64,000 nucleotides of DNA from Rhizophagus clarus. Lineage: Eukaryota; Glomeromycota; Glomeromycetes; Glomerales; Glomeraceae. Positions within the stretch are counted from its first letter, which is position 1. Each line of letters begins with the position of its first letter. The stretch is taken from the NCBI GenBank assembly GCA_015698045.1, contig BLAL01000059.1:1059001-1123000 (forward strand). The letters are read 5' to 3'. The notes below the pieces were generated by a model, which ran no database searches, was not told the DNA's origin, and saw nothing but the letters and a program-made list of their open reading frames with translations. The position numbers were made by a program, and so were the translations under genes. Shown in pieces: positions 22,050 through 33,183 of this stretch.

Positions 22050-24057
22050 ATGAGAAAATTCAAACCTTTAAATTTAATTCCTATTTCTCGTGATGGCTCT
22101 CATCCTCATATTAGATCTCAACGAAATGAATCTAGTTCCCGTTCCCAATCTCGTCAATCTCGGCATCAAACTCATATTAATCGATCTCGTAGTCGCTCAA
22201 AATCTCGCTCAACGACTCGTCAACCTTGATCTCGCCCATCTCGATCCAAATCTCGTTATTATCATTCCGAATCCCAACGATCGCATTCCCATCGCTCTCG
22301 CTCCCCTCATCGTTCCCATCATTCTCAGTCTCATCAACATCGATCTCGCTCCCCTCATCGTTCCCATCATTCTCGTTCCCATCAATGTCGATCTCGATCT
22401 CGCTCTCATTCCCCTCATCGACATCAATCACGCTCTCAATCTCAACATAATCGAAACTATCAAAATGTCTCTAGAGGGAGATCAATTACAAAAAGTAATA
22501 TTGTTTTATATTAGTGCTAATTAAATTTCATTTTACTTATACTATACCAATTTAACGTTATTGTTATAGGATCTTTAACCGATCTATCTTTAACAATTCC
22601 TTCTTCTTCATCTCCAGCGAGCGGTAGTATTTCTTTCACGTTTCTTTACTTACTTGCACGTAAAATTTTTTATACTAAATGATTTATATTAAATACTGAT
22701 TTATAATAGGTGCTAACAACAAAGAAGTCAGCGAATTAAGAAGCATGATTTCAAATCTTACCAAACGTGTGGAAGTGCTAACGGAAGAAAGAACGAGTGA
22801 AGGACCAAGAAATAGAAGCCTATCCCCAGTTCTGTCCAGAGAGAATCGGCGTGCCCTTCCTCCAATAACTGATAAAAATTTCAAAAAAACCGTTCATGTA
22901 AATATATCTTTATTTTATTAAATATTTCTCTTTTGTATTGATCGTTAAAAAATGAGTGTTATATTAAATAGGATGAGGTAATCCATATTATAAATAACCT
23001 CGATTCGTCAATTCTTTTCGACACGTCAAAGACATTTAGTAAACAAAAAAAGTCGATAAATAAGAAGCTTCTACCAGCCGTTAAAGCAGCGATGCCTCCT
23101 TCATTAGAGGTATACGATACAGAACTTTTAAAAGTAATAAAACAGCTACACAAATCACGGCGGGAGATTTGAAAATTAAAAAAGGAGGGTAAGATAGATG
23201 AACACAATAAACGGCAACACATGACGTCGAGGAGAGATCAGGTGTGAAATTCATTATTTAAAATGACAATGTATATAATCTATTAATTATTTTAATTTAC
23301 TCTTTAATAGAAAATGACAAGAAGACGCAAAGGTCTCCAACACATGATCTTCACGCAAGACAGCATTCTAGATGATTGTCATCCTGAAAATATGACTAGG
23401 GAAGTATTTATTAAAGATTGCGAAAAGGCAGTAAATACCGCAGAAGTCCATTCAGATGAATGGTCTACTGAAGACGAAGTTCTGGCAAATGAAGAGCGTA
23501 ACGATAACATAAGATCAGGAAGGTTGATAAGTACAAATTCTGTAATTAAGATTCACAATAAGGAGTGGAGGTCTTCTAGAGTACGTAAAGTTGCGAAAGT
23601 TTAAAACATAGGCATTTATGCTAATAAGTTATAAATTTATCATTAGGTTAAAAGAATCTTATTTCGAGCGGACGAAATCGGAGTAAGCATCAGAATCGGG
23701 TTAAGTCACAAACGTTACCGTCTAGACGATATCGATAAAAAAAGCAGACCAATACAAGACATGGCTAATTGGTGGATATCATCAAGGTGGATTGAACCAG
23801 AATCTGATGATGATGATGATGATGAGGATAACGACGGTGATAATAACGATGATGATAATAATGGTAATGATGATAATAACGATGATGACAATAATGGTAA
23901 TGGTGATAATAACGATGATGGCAATAATGGTAATGCTGATAAAAATGATGGAACTAATGAAGAACAAAACGATGATAATAATGGTAATTTAGAAGTAGAT
24001 GAGCACCAAGGTCCCTTTTACTTAGAAGTACCGGTCGATATCAGAAGACGTACATAA
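22050..24057 (+). pseudogene. Arg/Ser-rich companion gene of the Plavaka-like element, two TGA stops
   Basis: Six exons join in frame: 22050-22494, 22570-22623, 22710-22897, 22972-23241, 23311-23580 and 23647-24057. Each is bounded by GT and AG, and together they make 546 codons ending in TAA. The first exon encodes an RS-rich domain (repeats of SRSR, SPHRSHHS). A coiled-coil-like segment follows (NNKEVSELRSMISNLTKRVE), then a basic helical region and a long acidic Asp/Asn tract (DDDDDDEDNDG). Two in-frame TGA codons occur, in exon 1 (22227, within an RS repeat where Arg is expected) and exon 4 (23170, after RRE). Both fit CGA-to-TGA change. The function of this second gene is unknown. The splice structure is otherwise perfect, so the decay is recent or a suppressor exists. 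Confidence 0.7.
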
Positions 24058-25089
24058 TTTAGGTATTTGTTTCATCATTTAAAATCAACTGCTTGTATTT
24101 TGAGTGATTTAAATTCTGTTGTTTATAAATTAACTCTCTAATATCGTTTCTATCCTATTAATCTCTTTTTTAGAGTACTGGTTATTTTATAGCCATTTAT
24201 AAGTAACATGACGAGATAAATATGATTTTAATATATTTTATATAAACATTCTATACATAATAATAATATAATAATAAGAACAATATAGTAATATAATAAT
24301 AATAATATGGACAATATAATAATATAATAATAATAAATATATCATAAATTGCAGTATATATTATAAAATAATAGCATACATATTATATATCATACATATT
24401 AAATATTAAATATAAATCAATTATCGAAAATGGAAAAATAAAATAAAACTGGACAATAATAGTAATTATGAATTACGAGAAAATCGATAATAGAAAGATC
24501 CGATATATAAATCGGCATAAACTATTTTTGAAATGTTTATACCGAGCTAAAAAACCGGACAATAATAGTAATTATGAATTATGAGAAAATCGATAATAGA
24601 AAGATCTGATATATAAATTGGCATAAACTATTTTTGAAATGTTTATACTGAATTAAACTTGGCAATCCGATTTTAGGAGATTTGGCATGATTATTTAAAA
24701 ATCGGCGTTCTGATTTTGCGAGAATCGGCAATTATAATTTTAAAACGGTATTCCAATTTATGTCGATAAAAATAAAAGAATTTCCGATTGCCAACAATAC
24801 GTGCCATAAAATCAGCAGCAAAATGCCATAAATAGGACAAATATAGCTATAAACCGGCAGTCTTATTTTTAGCTATCGACATGTTTATTTTAAAATCGGA
24901 ATGCCGATTTTTGCAAAATCTGCCAAAATCGGCATTCTGATTTTTTGTTCATAAATAACGTATTTCCGATCACAAACAATTCGCGCCATAAAATCAGCTT
25001 TAAAAAGCCACAAATCAGACAAATATATCCAAAAATCGGTTAAAAATCGGACTGCCGATTTTTGACGATTTTTTTTCATTCGACCTGTG
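24058..25089. repeat. Right subterminal region of the Plavaka-like element
   Basis: It starts with AATAATAT-rich DNA. Two tandem ~105-bp copies follow (24451-24555 and 24556-24660; shared AATAGTAATTATGAATTA and CGATAATAGAAAGATC). The rest is rich in TCGGCA/TGCCGATTTT words on both strands up to the terminus. No gene is present. Confidence 0.65.
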
Positions 25090-25469
25090 ATAACGTCAAA
25101 ACCATATGTTATGGAGGACTGAGGGAGTCACAATTTTGAGATCGTCAGGCGTAAAGCCAACTATATGTCTTGTAAAGTAGATCTTCATGTGAAAAGGTAT
25201 GAAGATTCTGTTTACATGTGCTTTCGTAGAACTCTTAGCATCAGACGATGATACTAATTATGCCTCATACCTCCTTAACTTCAGCTTGGCGCTCTTTTCC
25301 TAGCAAGATATAAAGCATGTGGGGTATGTGAAAGTTCAGCCAACTTTCCGCAAAATCATTCCTGTAAAAATAACGCAAAGAAAAGGTATGTACTGTATAT
25401 GGCCAGAAGTTATGTATGTATGGAAACGAGTTTTTTCTTACTATGGGTCATTGTATTTAGGAAAGGAAG

Positions 25470-25849
25470 ATGGCCACCGATACTAAAGCTGATAAGTTAA
25501 AAGAATATGAAACAGAAAGTCTTATCGAATTTTTGCGGGGGGATTCCAAAATAAAGCACATAGAAGTTGGTGACCTTTTTACGAAGCTTGAGGAGAAAAA
25601 AATTACAGGTGATTCATTTCTCAAGCTAAGTGGATGGGATTTCAAGGAATACGGAATGTTAATGAGATAAGTATTGGAACTTGAGGACTACATTAAGGAG
25701 CTGTGTGAGTAATTTTGCCGAAAGGTGCTTTGCATGACATTATAGCTGAATCGGTTCTAAAGGGACCATCTAATGAGCGTTCTTCTGACTATCATTACAG
25801 ATGCTCGAAAAAGAGTAGATTTATCAGATTATTTGGCTTCAAAAAATAA
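25470..25849 (+). pseudogene. SAM-domain protein gene, damaged
   Basis: It starts ATGGCCACCGAT (MATDTKADKLKEYET). The first ~66 residues match a sterile-alpha-motif fold: LIEFLRGD, then LEEKKITGDSFLKLSGWDF. This repeats the pattern of the next gene (SAM-like segment at 26150). A TAA at 25668 interrupts it, after which VLELEDYIKELC continues in frame. A further frame change near 25705 leads to a basic tail (SDYHYRCSKKSRFIRLFGFK) ending at TAA 25849. GTGAGTAA at 25702 could be a real splice donor, in which case only the TAA is a defect. SAM domains mediate protein interactions; the partner is unknown. 25850-26130 shows nothing coding. Confidence 0.5.
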
Positions 25850-26130
25850 TTAGTATTTTATTCTTATAATGTAGCGATATAGTCGCAATTTTTATGTAAT
25901 GTAGGCCAGCTTCTGGCAAATGTTTTATTTCATAAATAAAGTATTATTTTAACGAGCGTATATGAGAAATGGATTATGTGAAATGATGTAATACCTGTGT
26001 GATATAAAAATATATATTAACGCTTGTTTTCCCATCCCAGAAATAAATTTTTATCTCACTCCGGAACGTAACACTATTTTTATCTGAGTCTATTTTCACT
26101 ATAAAAACGTAACACTATATCCACCTCAAC

Positions 26131-27114
26131 AGTTGAACACGACTCTTACTTGGTTGAGAACTGGGATACTGAAACCCTTATCAATTTTTTGAAAGAGCAG
26201 AACCTCAAACTTAAGGAAAAGCACTATGATATTCTCTGCAAAGAAGAAATTACCGGCCAAGACTTTCTTGACATGACTGAAAAAAATTTCGTAGTTATGG
26301 TTTAAAAGGTGGCCCTGCCATGAGACTTGCAAAAGAGGTCCAGACCCTCAAAGAAAAGCCGAAGCGTGTGTTCTCCTCATACAAGAGTTTGAAGGAGGTG
26401 TTAGCAAAATATGGTATCAGCTCCGATGGTACAGAAACCATCCCACTATTTTCGCCAGAAATCCACGAAGTCCAAGACTCCAACAAGCACTTCGAGCATT
26501 GTATAAAGAATATTTTATTCAGGATGAAAAATTACGGGTCATTAGTTCTGGATAGTTTGGAGTCTATACGTAATAAGTATGTTTCGACCATACTTCATAC
26601 AGCTCTTCACATTGCAGGAGACATAGTGAGTAAGGAATTCAACATGAGGCCTGAATACGAAATAATTGGTGATGAAAGTTGTGGACAAGTTGATTACACA
26701 ATCAAGGAAGCCAAAAATCTAATTTGCATCACAGAGGACAAGGTTCAGCGTAGCGTGCTTGAAGGCTTCGCTCAGAATATCAAACAGCTCGAGAGTTCAT
26801 ATGAAACGAACAAGAGGAAACGAAAAAGTGGGGACGACGATTTTGACTATTTATATGGTATTGTAACCTCTGTCAGGGATTGGCATTTTCTTCTTTATAT
26901 TCCTGGTGAAATTTCCCAGGCGAGTGAACTTCCATTCACTATTGAATTTAACAAGAAGGCCTTAGATAAGGATTCAGAGGAATATGTCACTTTGTGTAAG
27001 AGAGTGTTGAAGGTTTTGGGCATCATTGTAGGTTTGTTAAAAGATAGGACATATGCTAAGGAAGAACCTGAAAGGAAGAGGGTTAGGATAGAGGGGTATC
27101 GATCAAAAAAATAA
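26131..27114 (+). pseudogene. SAM-domain plus C-terminal effector-like domain protein, one frameshift
   Basis: The first part (26131-26295) encodes a SAM-like segment (ETLINFLKEQNL, then EEITGQDFLDMTEKNF). A one-base deficit in the A-run near 26283 shifts the frame; the next frame continues RSYGLKGGPAMRLAKEVQTL, the usual end of this SAM type. From 26320 a 264-residue frame is open to TAA 27114. It contains YEIIGDESCGQVDYTIKEAK, ICITEDKVQ and QLESSYETNKRKRK, spaced like a restriction-endonuclease-type core (D...E-x-K). It ends in a basic KKRVR-like tail. This SAM-plus-nuclease-like layout is one I associate with a large Rhizophagus family related to Crinkler C-termini. The nuclease assignment is inference. 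No upstream ATG exon is identified. Confidence 0.6.
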
Positions 27115-27222
27115 TCATGTATATTAGCATAGACGTCATATATCACAAGCTATGTCCCGAACATTTGTATTTATTTTTCGCATATATTAATAAAAAAAAT
27201 TTTCTTGGCGAAAGTGATCGGT

Positions 27223-27272
27223 GTGAACAATTGTTCACGCGCACATGATTTTTGATTGTGAAGATTCTTCAC
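27223..27272. terminator. Two hairpins after the SAM-domain gene
   Basis: A perfect palindrome GTGAACAATTGTTCAC (27223-27238) lies 108 bp after the stop of the preceding gene. A second hairpin GTGAAGATTCTTCAC follows (27258-27272). The first, with flanks TTCTTGGCGAAAGTGATCGG and GCGCAC, recurs after other genes of this element. A 3'-end or transcription-termination role is inferred from position. Confidence 0.45.
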
Positions 27273-27641
27273 GGTTACACTACCTATGCGAATGCATGTT
27301 TGATAAGCTAATTTCTGTTTATTTTCCCAAATGAATGAAGTGTAAGAATCTCTTAGTTAGCAGTATTAACTGTAGAAATTTACCATAAATATAGGAGCAA
27401 AAAAATAATACTGTATGATGCATTATAAGGCCTAGGATGGCATTATGTTTTTTAACTTTGTGATTATGTATGCATCGAAAAAAATAAAATTGTATTTATG
27501 CTAAATTCAGGCGATATGATGACTTTATTACATAAAAGAAAATTTTAAAAAATTATACAATATTAATCTAATACTTTTGATACTCCAATTCATTAAAGCA
27601 ATATAAATAAAGCAAATTCCTTCTTATTGTATTATCAGTAA

Positions 27642-30308
27642 TCATTTTTTGCTTGGCCTATCTACTAAACCGCGATGAGCAAATGTTGGAGAAAGATACT
27701 TCTCAAGATTTTCTGGATAAATGAGAAGTAGATGAGGCATGTTTTCGATATTAATTTTTCCCGTACATTTCTGGTTTGTGAACAAAATAAGAACCACATC
27801 ATATTCGTTCTTGTAATTTTCTACTGATTTCATTGTTTTATCGTACCAATCTTTAATATTTGGTGTTGACATTTTGGTTGTTACATTGCGTTCTGAGTAC
27901 TTGATTTGTGAAAAGATCGCTAATTTCTTTGTATTATCAACAGAATCAAGAATCCAGCGATGATCAATGTTAGCACATCCTCTGAAACAACGGAATATAC
28001 CTTCATCAAGCTTGCGGGTTACATTATCATCGCATGTCACTGAATTATTAAAAGTTGCAACATCATCTATCTTCTCAAGAAATTTCTTGTTCTCAGTATA
28101 TACTCTAAGTTTGTGCAATCGTACTTGGCGTTGTAAAAGTGTGTCAGCACCTAAAGCGCCACAGAATATATCAGATAGTTTCCAATTACTACTTTCTTGA
28201 TGGGCAAGTTCTTTTTTTTGTACTTCAATTTCACGCTTAGTATTGAGTATTTCGTCATAATCCTTTTGTTCTTCCAATTTTAATTCAAGTTTCTGAATTT
28301 TATAGTTAACAGAATTAATCCTTGATTCTTGAACGTAAATTAAACTATCAATAAGGGCTTTTTGGAAATGTCCGTATAAAAGTTCAAAATTTTGCCACTG
28401 CCAAGGGGAATCATATGTTGGGATTAAGAGAAGATTATCTTGAAACATAGGTTCTGAGAGTTTGCTGTTAAGAACTTTCAATAGCATAAAAGGCATAACA
28501 ATAGTATACCATTCATTATTAGTGTTAGAAAGATAGATCAAACCAGATCGCTCAAGTTCACCAATGGATATGCCACTTTTTAGTCGAAATTCTCGCTTGA
28601 TAAGTTGTCCAGTAAGCCCAAATGAGATCACAGTGCGTATATCGTCAAGATCCTTCCAATCACCTGGATTATTTCCAATTTTAGCAGTCTGCCGCTGAAA
28701 TATTTTAGCAAAAAGTTGATTCCCCCAATTAAAATCTGACATGAGGATAGGAGGGCTTAAGAGATCATCAATAAACTTTGGAATGAAACCAGTGTCAAAC
28801 AAAGCAATATGAAAGTGTTGTTGATCCAGGACAAAGTTACAAACCTCTGTTGATTTACTTTCGATATTTTCATTAATAAGATCAGATGCAAAATGCGATT
28901 TGATAGCTTGAACTATTAGATTCCTTCCTGTATCGGTTGTTTGCTTCGAATAATCATATTTGTCAAGAAACATTGACTTTGCCGAGACATAATTCAAAGG
29001 CTTGAGCTCCAATATTTCTTGAGTATGCTCCGTAGGTAAAAAATGAACGTCTATAGCAGATGTTCCTGTACAGATCGGAATGATAAACCATTTTTTATCA
29101 TACTCATCTTTCATATTATTACCACGCATGACACTACCAATCTCCCTTAGCATTGATTTAAAGAAATTGCGAGAATTTGTCCATGATAGTTTTTGGTATT
29201 GCTGAACATCATTAATATAAAGTTGATATTCGTCAAGATGGATAATGATAGCCTCAACTGAACGCTGATGCATTATAAAGCGACGTTTAAGAATCTCACA
29301 TATCACATCAGAAAGGTGAAAGAGCTCCTTGGTGTTTGTTTTTAACAAGTCACATAAACGAGAACACTCAGGAATCAAACCTGAAGCCACTGCTACACGT
29401 GTTCCTATTCTAATACTTGGATCTTCCTTATCATCAAAATCCTCAATGTACTTGTTTCCATTATTTAAGTCAATAAAGACGTAGCAGGGATCTTTTAGAG
29501 CTTCCGCAAACTCAGTAGTGTCGCTACTTCTTGTTGACAGTATAGAAGTCAAATACTTTGATTCCCAACCCATTCGTGTCTTTCCTATTCCTATCCCTCC
29601 AGGAATTAGGATAAATCTATGATTTTTGTGGTCAGGAGTGTTGCGACCCTCGTAGTTATAGCGAGCAACTTTCAATATCGAATTTAGAGCCTGATCACGA
29701 TTGTAAATCTTGTGAGAAGGAACCTTTACGACTGGAGGTTGCAATATTGACGAAGTAAGAAGAGAAGCCAGGGTTTTCGCTAAAAATGAAAAGTGAAATT
29801 TAAAATAAGAACATGATTACTAGTCAATATTGTTAATAGTATATATTACTCACGTGTTCGTTTATCTTTTTTTCGGGTTCTGCTTTCTTCGTCTGAGTCC
29901 GAGTCTTCGTGTCTTCTTTTCCCTAATCGAATAAAAAATGTGAGATAACGCGAACTTCTTGTTTGAGAGGTAAACCATTGAGAAACACTTACCAGTGGTG
30001 GCAGGCAGTGGCAGTTCTACGATGATACGGATATTAGTACTAGTGGGTGTTTCTTGAAAATAACTTCCAACAGATTCGAATGAATGCAACTCTACACCTT
30101 TGTGCTCTTTTACGATCACTTTTTGATTTTCCTTGGTTTGAATAATATCGACCCTCCATAATGTCAGTCTGTCTGCGTCAATACCAATGAAGGCATTTTG
30201 TTTCGCGTTCTTTATGGCTGTTCTGAGGTGCCCAAAGGTCGCGTAATTTCTAGTATCAATTGGGAAAGAGTTTTTAATAGCATCACCTTGAACGAGGCAA
30301 AATATCAT
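27642..30308 (-). CDS. Crinkler (CRN) family protein with P-loop NTPase
   Basis: Three exons: 30308-29993, 29922-29854 and about 29731-27642, giving roughly 824 residues. Exon 1 is a CRN header, a ubiquitin-like domain: MIFCLVQGDAIKNSFPID, then GHLRTAIKNAKQNAFIGIDADRLTLWRVDI-like spacing. Exon 2 encodes a basic/acidic linker (KRRHEDSDSD, then RKKDKR) that could be a nuclear signal. Exon 3 has a Walker A motif (GGIGIGKTR, residue ~173) and a Walker B-like IIIHLDEYQ (~290). Near the C-terminus FSQIKYSERN resembles the (Q/E)xK motif of PD-(D/E)xK nucleases. Crinklers are nucleus-targeted effectors or conflict proteins of oomycetes and fungi. The exon 3 acceptor is the nearest CAG that keeps frame (CCTCCAG). 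No stop interrupts it, so unlike its surroundings it may be active. It is convergent with the SAM-domain gene. Confidence 0.85.
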
Positions 30309-30359
30309 AATGTCAGTATATCTGCAAACGTGGAAATTGAGTGTTAAAAACAATGATCA

Positions 30360-31012
30360 AAAAGTAATTTTCCAGTATAACACAAATAAAAGACTTTTTG
30401 GATACAATTTTAGACCTAGCAGGAAGTGATTTTTCCTCGAATTTAGTTTGTACCCAGGATAGCGAAAGTACTCAAAATAGCGAAGAATAGTTTGACATTT
30501 TGATTATTTATCATATATATATATATGTTTCCATAAACGGTTGTTGACTAATTACTACGAACTGTGAGTCAGTAATACTACGAACTGAGTCAGCGATGTG
30601 TCAAAGAAATTACAAAAAAAAATTTATCAATCAAAAATCAGCCACATGTCACAATGTCACATGAGAGTGCCGATCAAAATAATGATATTGTCCATTTTTT
30701 TTCATACAGCATCACGGAATGCAAGCAACATAAATTTTCGGCGGAGTTATTTCTGACACTGCATGCCTCATATAAATATACAGTTATTTTGCGACTATAT
30801 TTATTCTATCGATTATTGGGACAAATAATATGTTAGTATAGATTTGTTTATAGCCGGAGATTTTATTTATCTTTTTCTTCTGATTTGTGCATTACTGATC
30901 CGCGTCTCATAATTTTCGAATAGATAGCAACCAATTGGTACTTCATCCTACGGTATAGCACCGAAAGCATCTACTGTACAAATAAGACTGAATGTTGAAT
31001 CTCACTAACAGA
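30360..31012. other. Intergenic region upstream of the Crinkler gene
   Basis: Presumed promoter region of the minus-strand Crinkler gene. ACTACGAACTG(TG)AGTCAG is duplicated at 30556-30592. No other gene is convincing; a 60-residue frame at 30654 looks like chance. Confidence 0.35.
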
Positions 31013-31178
31013 AGACGCCCGCAAAGATCCAACTGACTTGCGTAAAAACGTGATGAGGATTTTAGGGGTTATTGTGGGTTTGTTAAAAGATAGGGTATCT
31101 GTCAGCGATGAACCATCATCTAAGAGGCGTCATGTGCAAGAAAAAATAGGCGGTATAAGTCCGCAGTCATTAGCATAG
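31013..31178 (+). pseudogene. C-terminal fragment of the SAM-family gene
   Basis: The frame DPTDLRKNVMRILGVIVGLL, then KDRVSV and a basic tail (SSKRRHVQE) ending at TAG 31178, matches the last ~50 residues of the gene at 26320-27114 (VLKVLGIIVGLLKDR). Only the end of the gene is present. It is followed, as in the longer copy, by the GTGAACAATTGTTCAC palindrome with the same flanks, so gene end and palindrome were duplicated together. Confidence 0.65.
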
Positions 31179-31236
31179 AAACGTCATGTATCCGGACAAA
31201 GTCCCTCCAAAAAATTTCTTGGCAAAAGTGATCGGT

Positions 31237-31252
31237 GTGAACAATTGTTCAC
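31237..31252. terminator. Palindrome after the SAM-family fragment
   Basis: GTGAACAATTGTTCAC, identical to 27223-27238, with the same upstream GTGATCGGT and downstream GCGCAC. It lies 58 bp after the fragment's stop codon and about 55 bp before the start of the next gene. Confidence 0.45.
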
Positions 31253-31307
31253 GCGCACGTAATTTTTTTATTTTGAATGCTTATATACAGTGTATTAGTT
31301 ATAGATC

Positions 31308-33047
31308 ATGTCATCAGAGCTTGAATTATTGAGACAACGCATTAGCGAGCTTGAGACTAAGAACGCCAAGCTTGAGGCTGAGAAAGCTGAGATTGAGGTT
31401 AGAAATCTCGAGGCTATGGCCGAAATTGTGAAACTAAAGGCTGAACTTAAGAGCAGAATCGAGGAGTTGGAGAAAAGTAGAGCGGATACTGCTGTTGAGA
31501 ATACTAGGCGTGATGATAGAGTCGAGGAACTAGAGCAAAAAAATACAGAGCTTGAGGTCAGATTCGCACTATTGGAAAAGGGTTCTTTGGTAGTGAATGG
31601 TCGGTAACAGAATGATAAGGAAACGATAGCAGAGGTATTAGCCATTAATGTATCTGATTCCGTAATAGACCAGCAAAATGATGCCAACACCAAGTCAATG
31701 GATGATAAGGAAATAGATAATTTTATTCCTGAAGAACCTGCCAATGTACCTGATTCGGTTATAGCTCAGCTCAATCAGTGTAAGCCCCCGCAGATCAAAG
31801 AGACTACTAAAGTGAACCATCAAGAGAGATTGTTGGAGGATAGGAAAACGGATGCTTTCTTGGATAAGGTGCATAAGAAAAAGGTTAGTGATGAGATTAG
31901 GCAAAGAAAGCGGGAAAAAAAGCTTAACCAATTACATGTGCTTTTCCAGGACTCATCCTCAACGATTTCTGAATCGTTTCAAGCAAACCTCTCCATGACT
32001 AACACTAAACATGCTCTCCCAGAACAGGTAGTCAAAGAATCAACTCCAAACCAATCCTCTTTGATTCTTATGGAACCCCAGAAGAAAGAAGAGAAACAGG
32101 TTAATTTATCAGAGATCAAGGGGGAAAAAATCTCCTATAATCAGAAAGTAGAACAAGATTTTATATGTGAATTACGAATTACTTGAATTTATCAGATGTC
32201 ATGATTTCACATCCTTACTGAATTCTATATCTAGCAAACATATTCCAGATGTTCCAGTCAATGCTAACCTAACTCCAGGTTCTGTACCTCATTTAGCTTA
32301 TTTATTCGATAAGGCTGAAAAAACCGGTCAGAAAGAAAAATTACGATGGTATTACTATAGTGAGGAGTATGAAAAAAAGGTTATAGTCCTTAGTTCTGAA
32401 AATAATATTAGCAATCAAATGGCAAGAACGCAGATTTATGATGAAATGGAGCTGTATCTTCCCAGTAAAAAGAGAGAGTATTTGCGTAAGATGACACAAA
32501 AGGCTAAAAACATCTATACATTGTTCAAAAGAATAGGAATAGATAAAATTGGAGTAGTTACATGTAGTGCTGATGCGATCTCTAGGCTAACTGATGCTCA
32601 AATCCAGAATATAATAAATCTTTATACTGATGAACTAACCAAATCTCAAAATTGATCGGCGTGAACAATTGTTCACGCGTACGTGATCTATCAGCCGAAT
32701 TGAACAAGTCTGGATCAAAAAAATCACCAGATGTTGGGATAAGCACTCCACCTACATCTCAAATTTCAAAAACAAATCAGACTAATGTACGAGCCCAATC
32801 TAAGCCAACTTATGATCGCACCTATTTTCGCAACAAGACATTGTACCAATATCCTACTTTATATAGAGAATTTAGTAGTGAAAATTTCGACTATTATGGT
32901 ATTACTGACGAAACATCTTGCGATCCCAAAAGGACTTGCCTATTATGCAGTTTAGATCATGATGATGAGGAAAGCATAGAAGGTAGATATAAAGCCAGAT
33001 CCTATTTTATTAAATGTGAACGGCGCGAAGTTGAGATAGTTGCATAA
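31308..33047 (+). pseudogene. Coiled-coil protein with zinc-knuckle-like tail, broken into three frames
   Basis: It begins MSSELELLRQRISELETKNA, a heptad-rich coiled coil of about 90 residues. After a TAA at 31605 the same frame goes on to a lysine-rich region (TDAFLDKVHKKKVSDEIRQR). A shift near 32170 leads to 32167-32655 (globular; VPHLAYLFDKAEKTGQKEKL, then RTQIYDEMELYLP and VTCSADAISRLTDAQIQNII). A palindrome sits exactly at this frame's stop. A third frame (32652-33047) continues RTYFRNKTLYQYPTLYREF and a Cys cluster (CDPKRTCLLCSLDHDDEE), ending at TAA. I associate this order with a large Rhizophagus family of unknown function. A long intron could explain one break, but the TAA is a genuine lesion. 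Confidence 0.6.
32659..32678. terminator. 20-bp perfect palindrome inside the coiled-coil gene
   Basis: GCGTGAACAATTGTTCACGC begins two bases after the TGA that ends the 32167-32655 frame. It is preceded by TGATCGG as at 27216 and 31231. Here it separates two frames that seem to belong to one ancestral gene, which suggests either recombination at the palindrome or two genes rather than one. Confidence 0.45.
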
Positions 33048-33183
33048 TCTCATTGCTTTACAGTAGTCTGGGTAACTCTTTGGGGTGATAATCTATCTGG
33101 GAATTTTAATCTTTTTTTCAAACAAATAAGTCTATATGAAAAAAAGGGATTTAAATTGACTCGCAATCATATAAAATTAAGAT

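Larger units (their letters stand above)
15339..25089. mobile_element. 9.75-kb CACTA/Plavaka-like DNA transposon
   Basis: Inverted ends start CACAGGTCGAATGAAAAAAA at 15339 and mirror at 25067-25089. A 3-bp duplication, ATA, flanks it (15336-15338 and 25090-25092). A CAC terminus with a 2-3 bp duplication is typical of the CMC (CACTA/Mirage/Chapaev) superfamily, to which fungal Plavaka elements are related. It carries two divergent genes: an intact two-exon transposase on the minus strand (20364-17148) and a six-exon Arg/Ser-rich gene on the plus strand (22050-24057). Long subterminal zones at both ends are filled with GCCGATTTT-type words. It was inserted into a gene of the giant element. Confidence 0.88.
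15171..25386 (+). pseudogene. Unknown element gene, split by the Plavaka-like transposon
   Basis: The frame starts at ATG 15171 (MLVWRNDYHLRRIAEP) and reaches the transposon at 15338, with one TGA and a TAA on the way. After the insert it resumes at 25093 in the same frame (TSKPYVMED, one TGA, then NFEIVRRKANYMSCKVDLHV). A one-base shift near 25195 leads to a frame with FVELLASDDDTNYASYLLNF, one TAG, and then VKVQPTFRKIIPVKITQRK near 25330-25386. I do not recognise the family. Reading across the transposon with continuous, non-repetitive coding character indicates a real gene of roughly 150 residues, now dead. Confidence 0.5.

Noticed and set aside
22090-22524. Alternative frames (Asn/Leu/Ile/Pro-rich, and acidic antisense frames) over the RS exon
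   Set aside because: Shadow frames of the CGN/TCN-rich RS repeat; only the RS frame joins correctly to the downstream exons.
23715-23992. Ser-rich, Ile-rich and Met-rich frames over the GAT/AAT repeat
   Set aside because: Shadows of the acidic Asp/Asn tract of exon 6.
29732-29777. Alternative exon 3 acceptor of the Crinkler gene at TTTTTAG, near 29778
   Set aside because: It does not keep frame with exon 2; the downstream CCTCCAG acceptor does. Transcript data would settle it.
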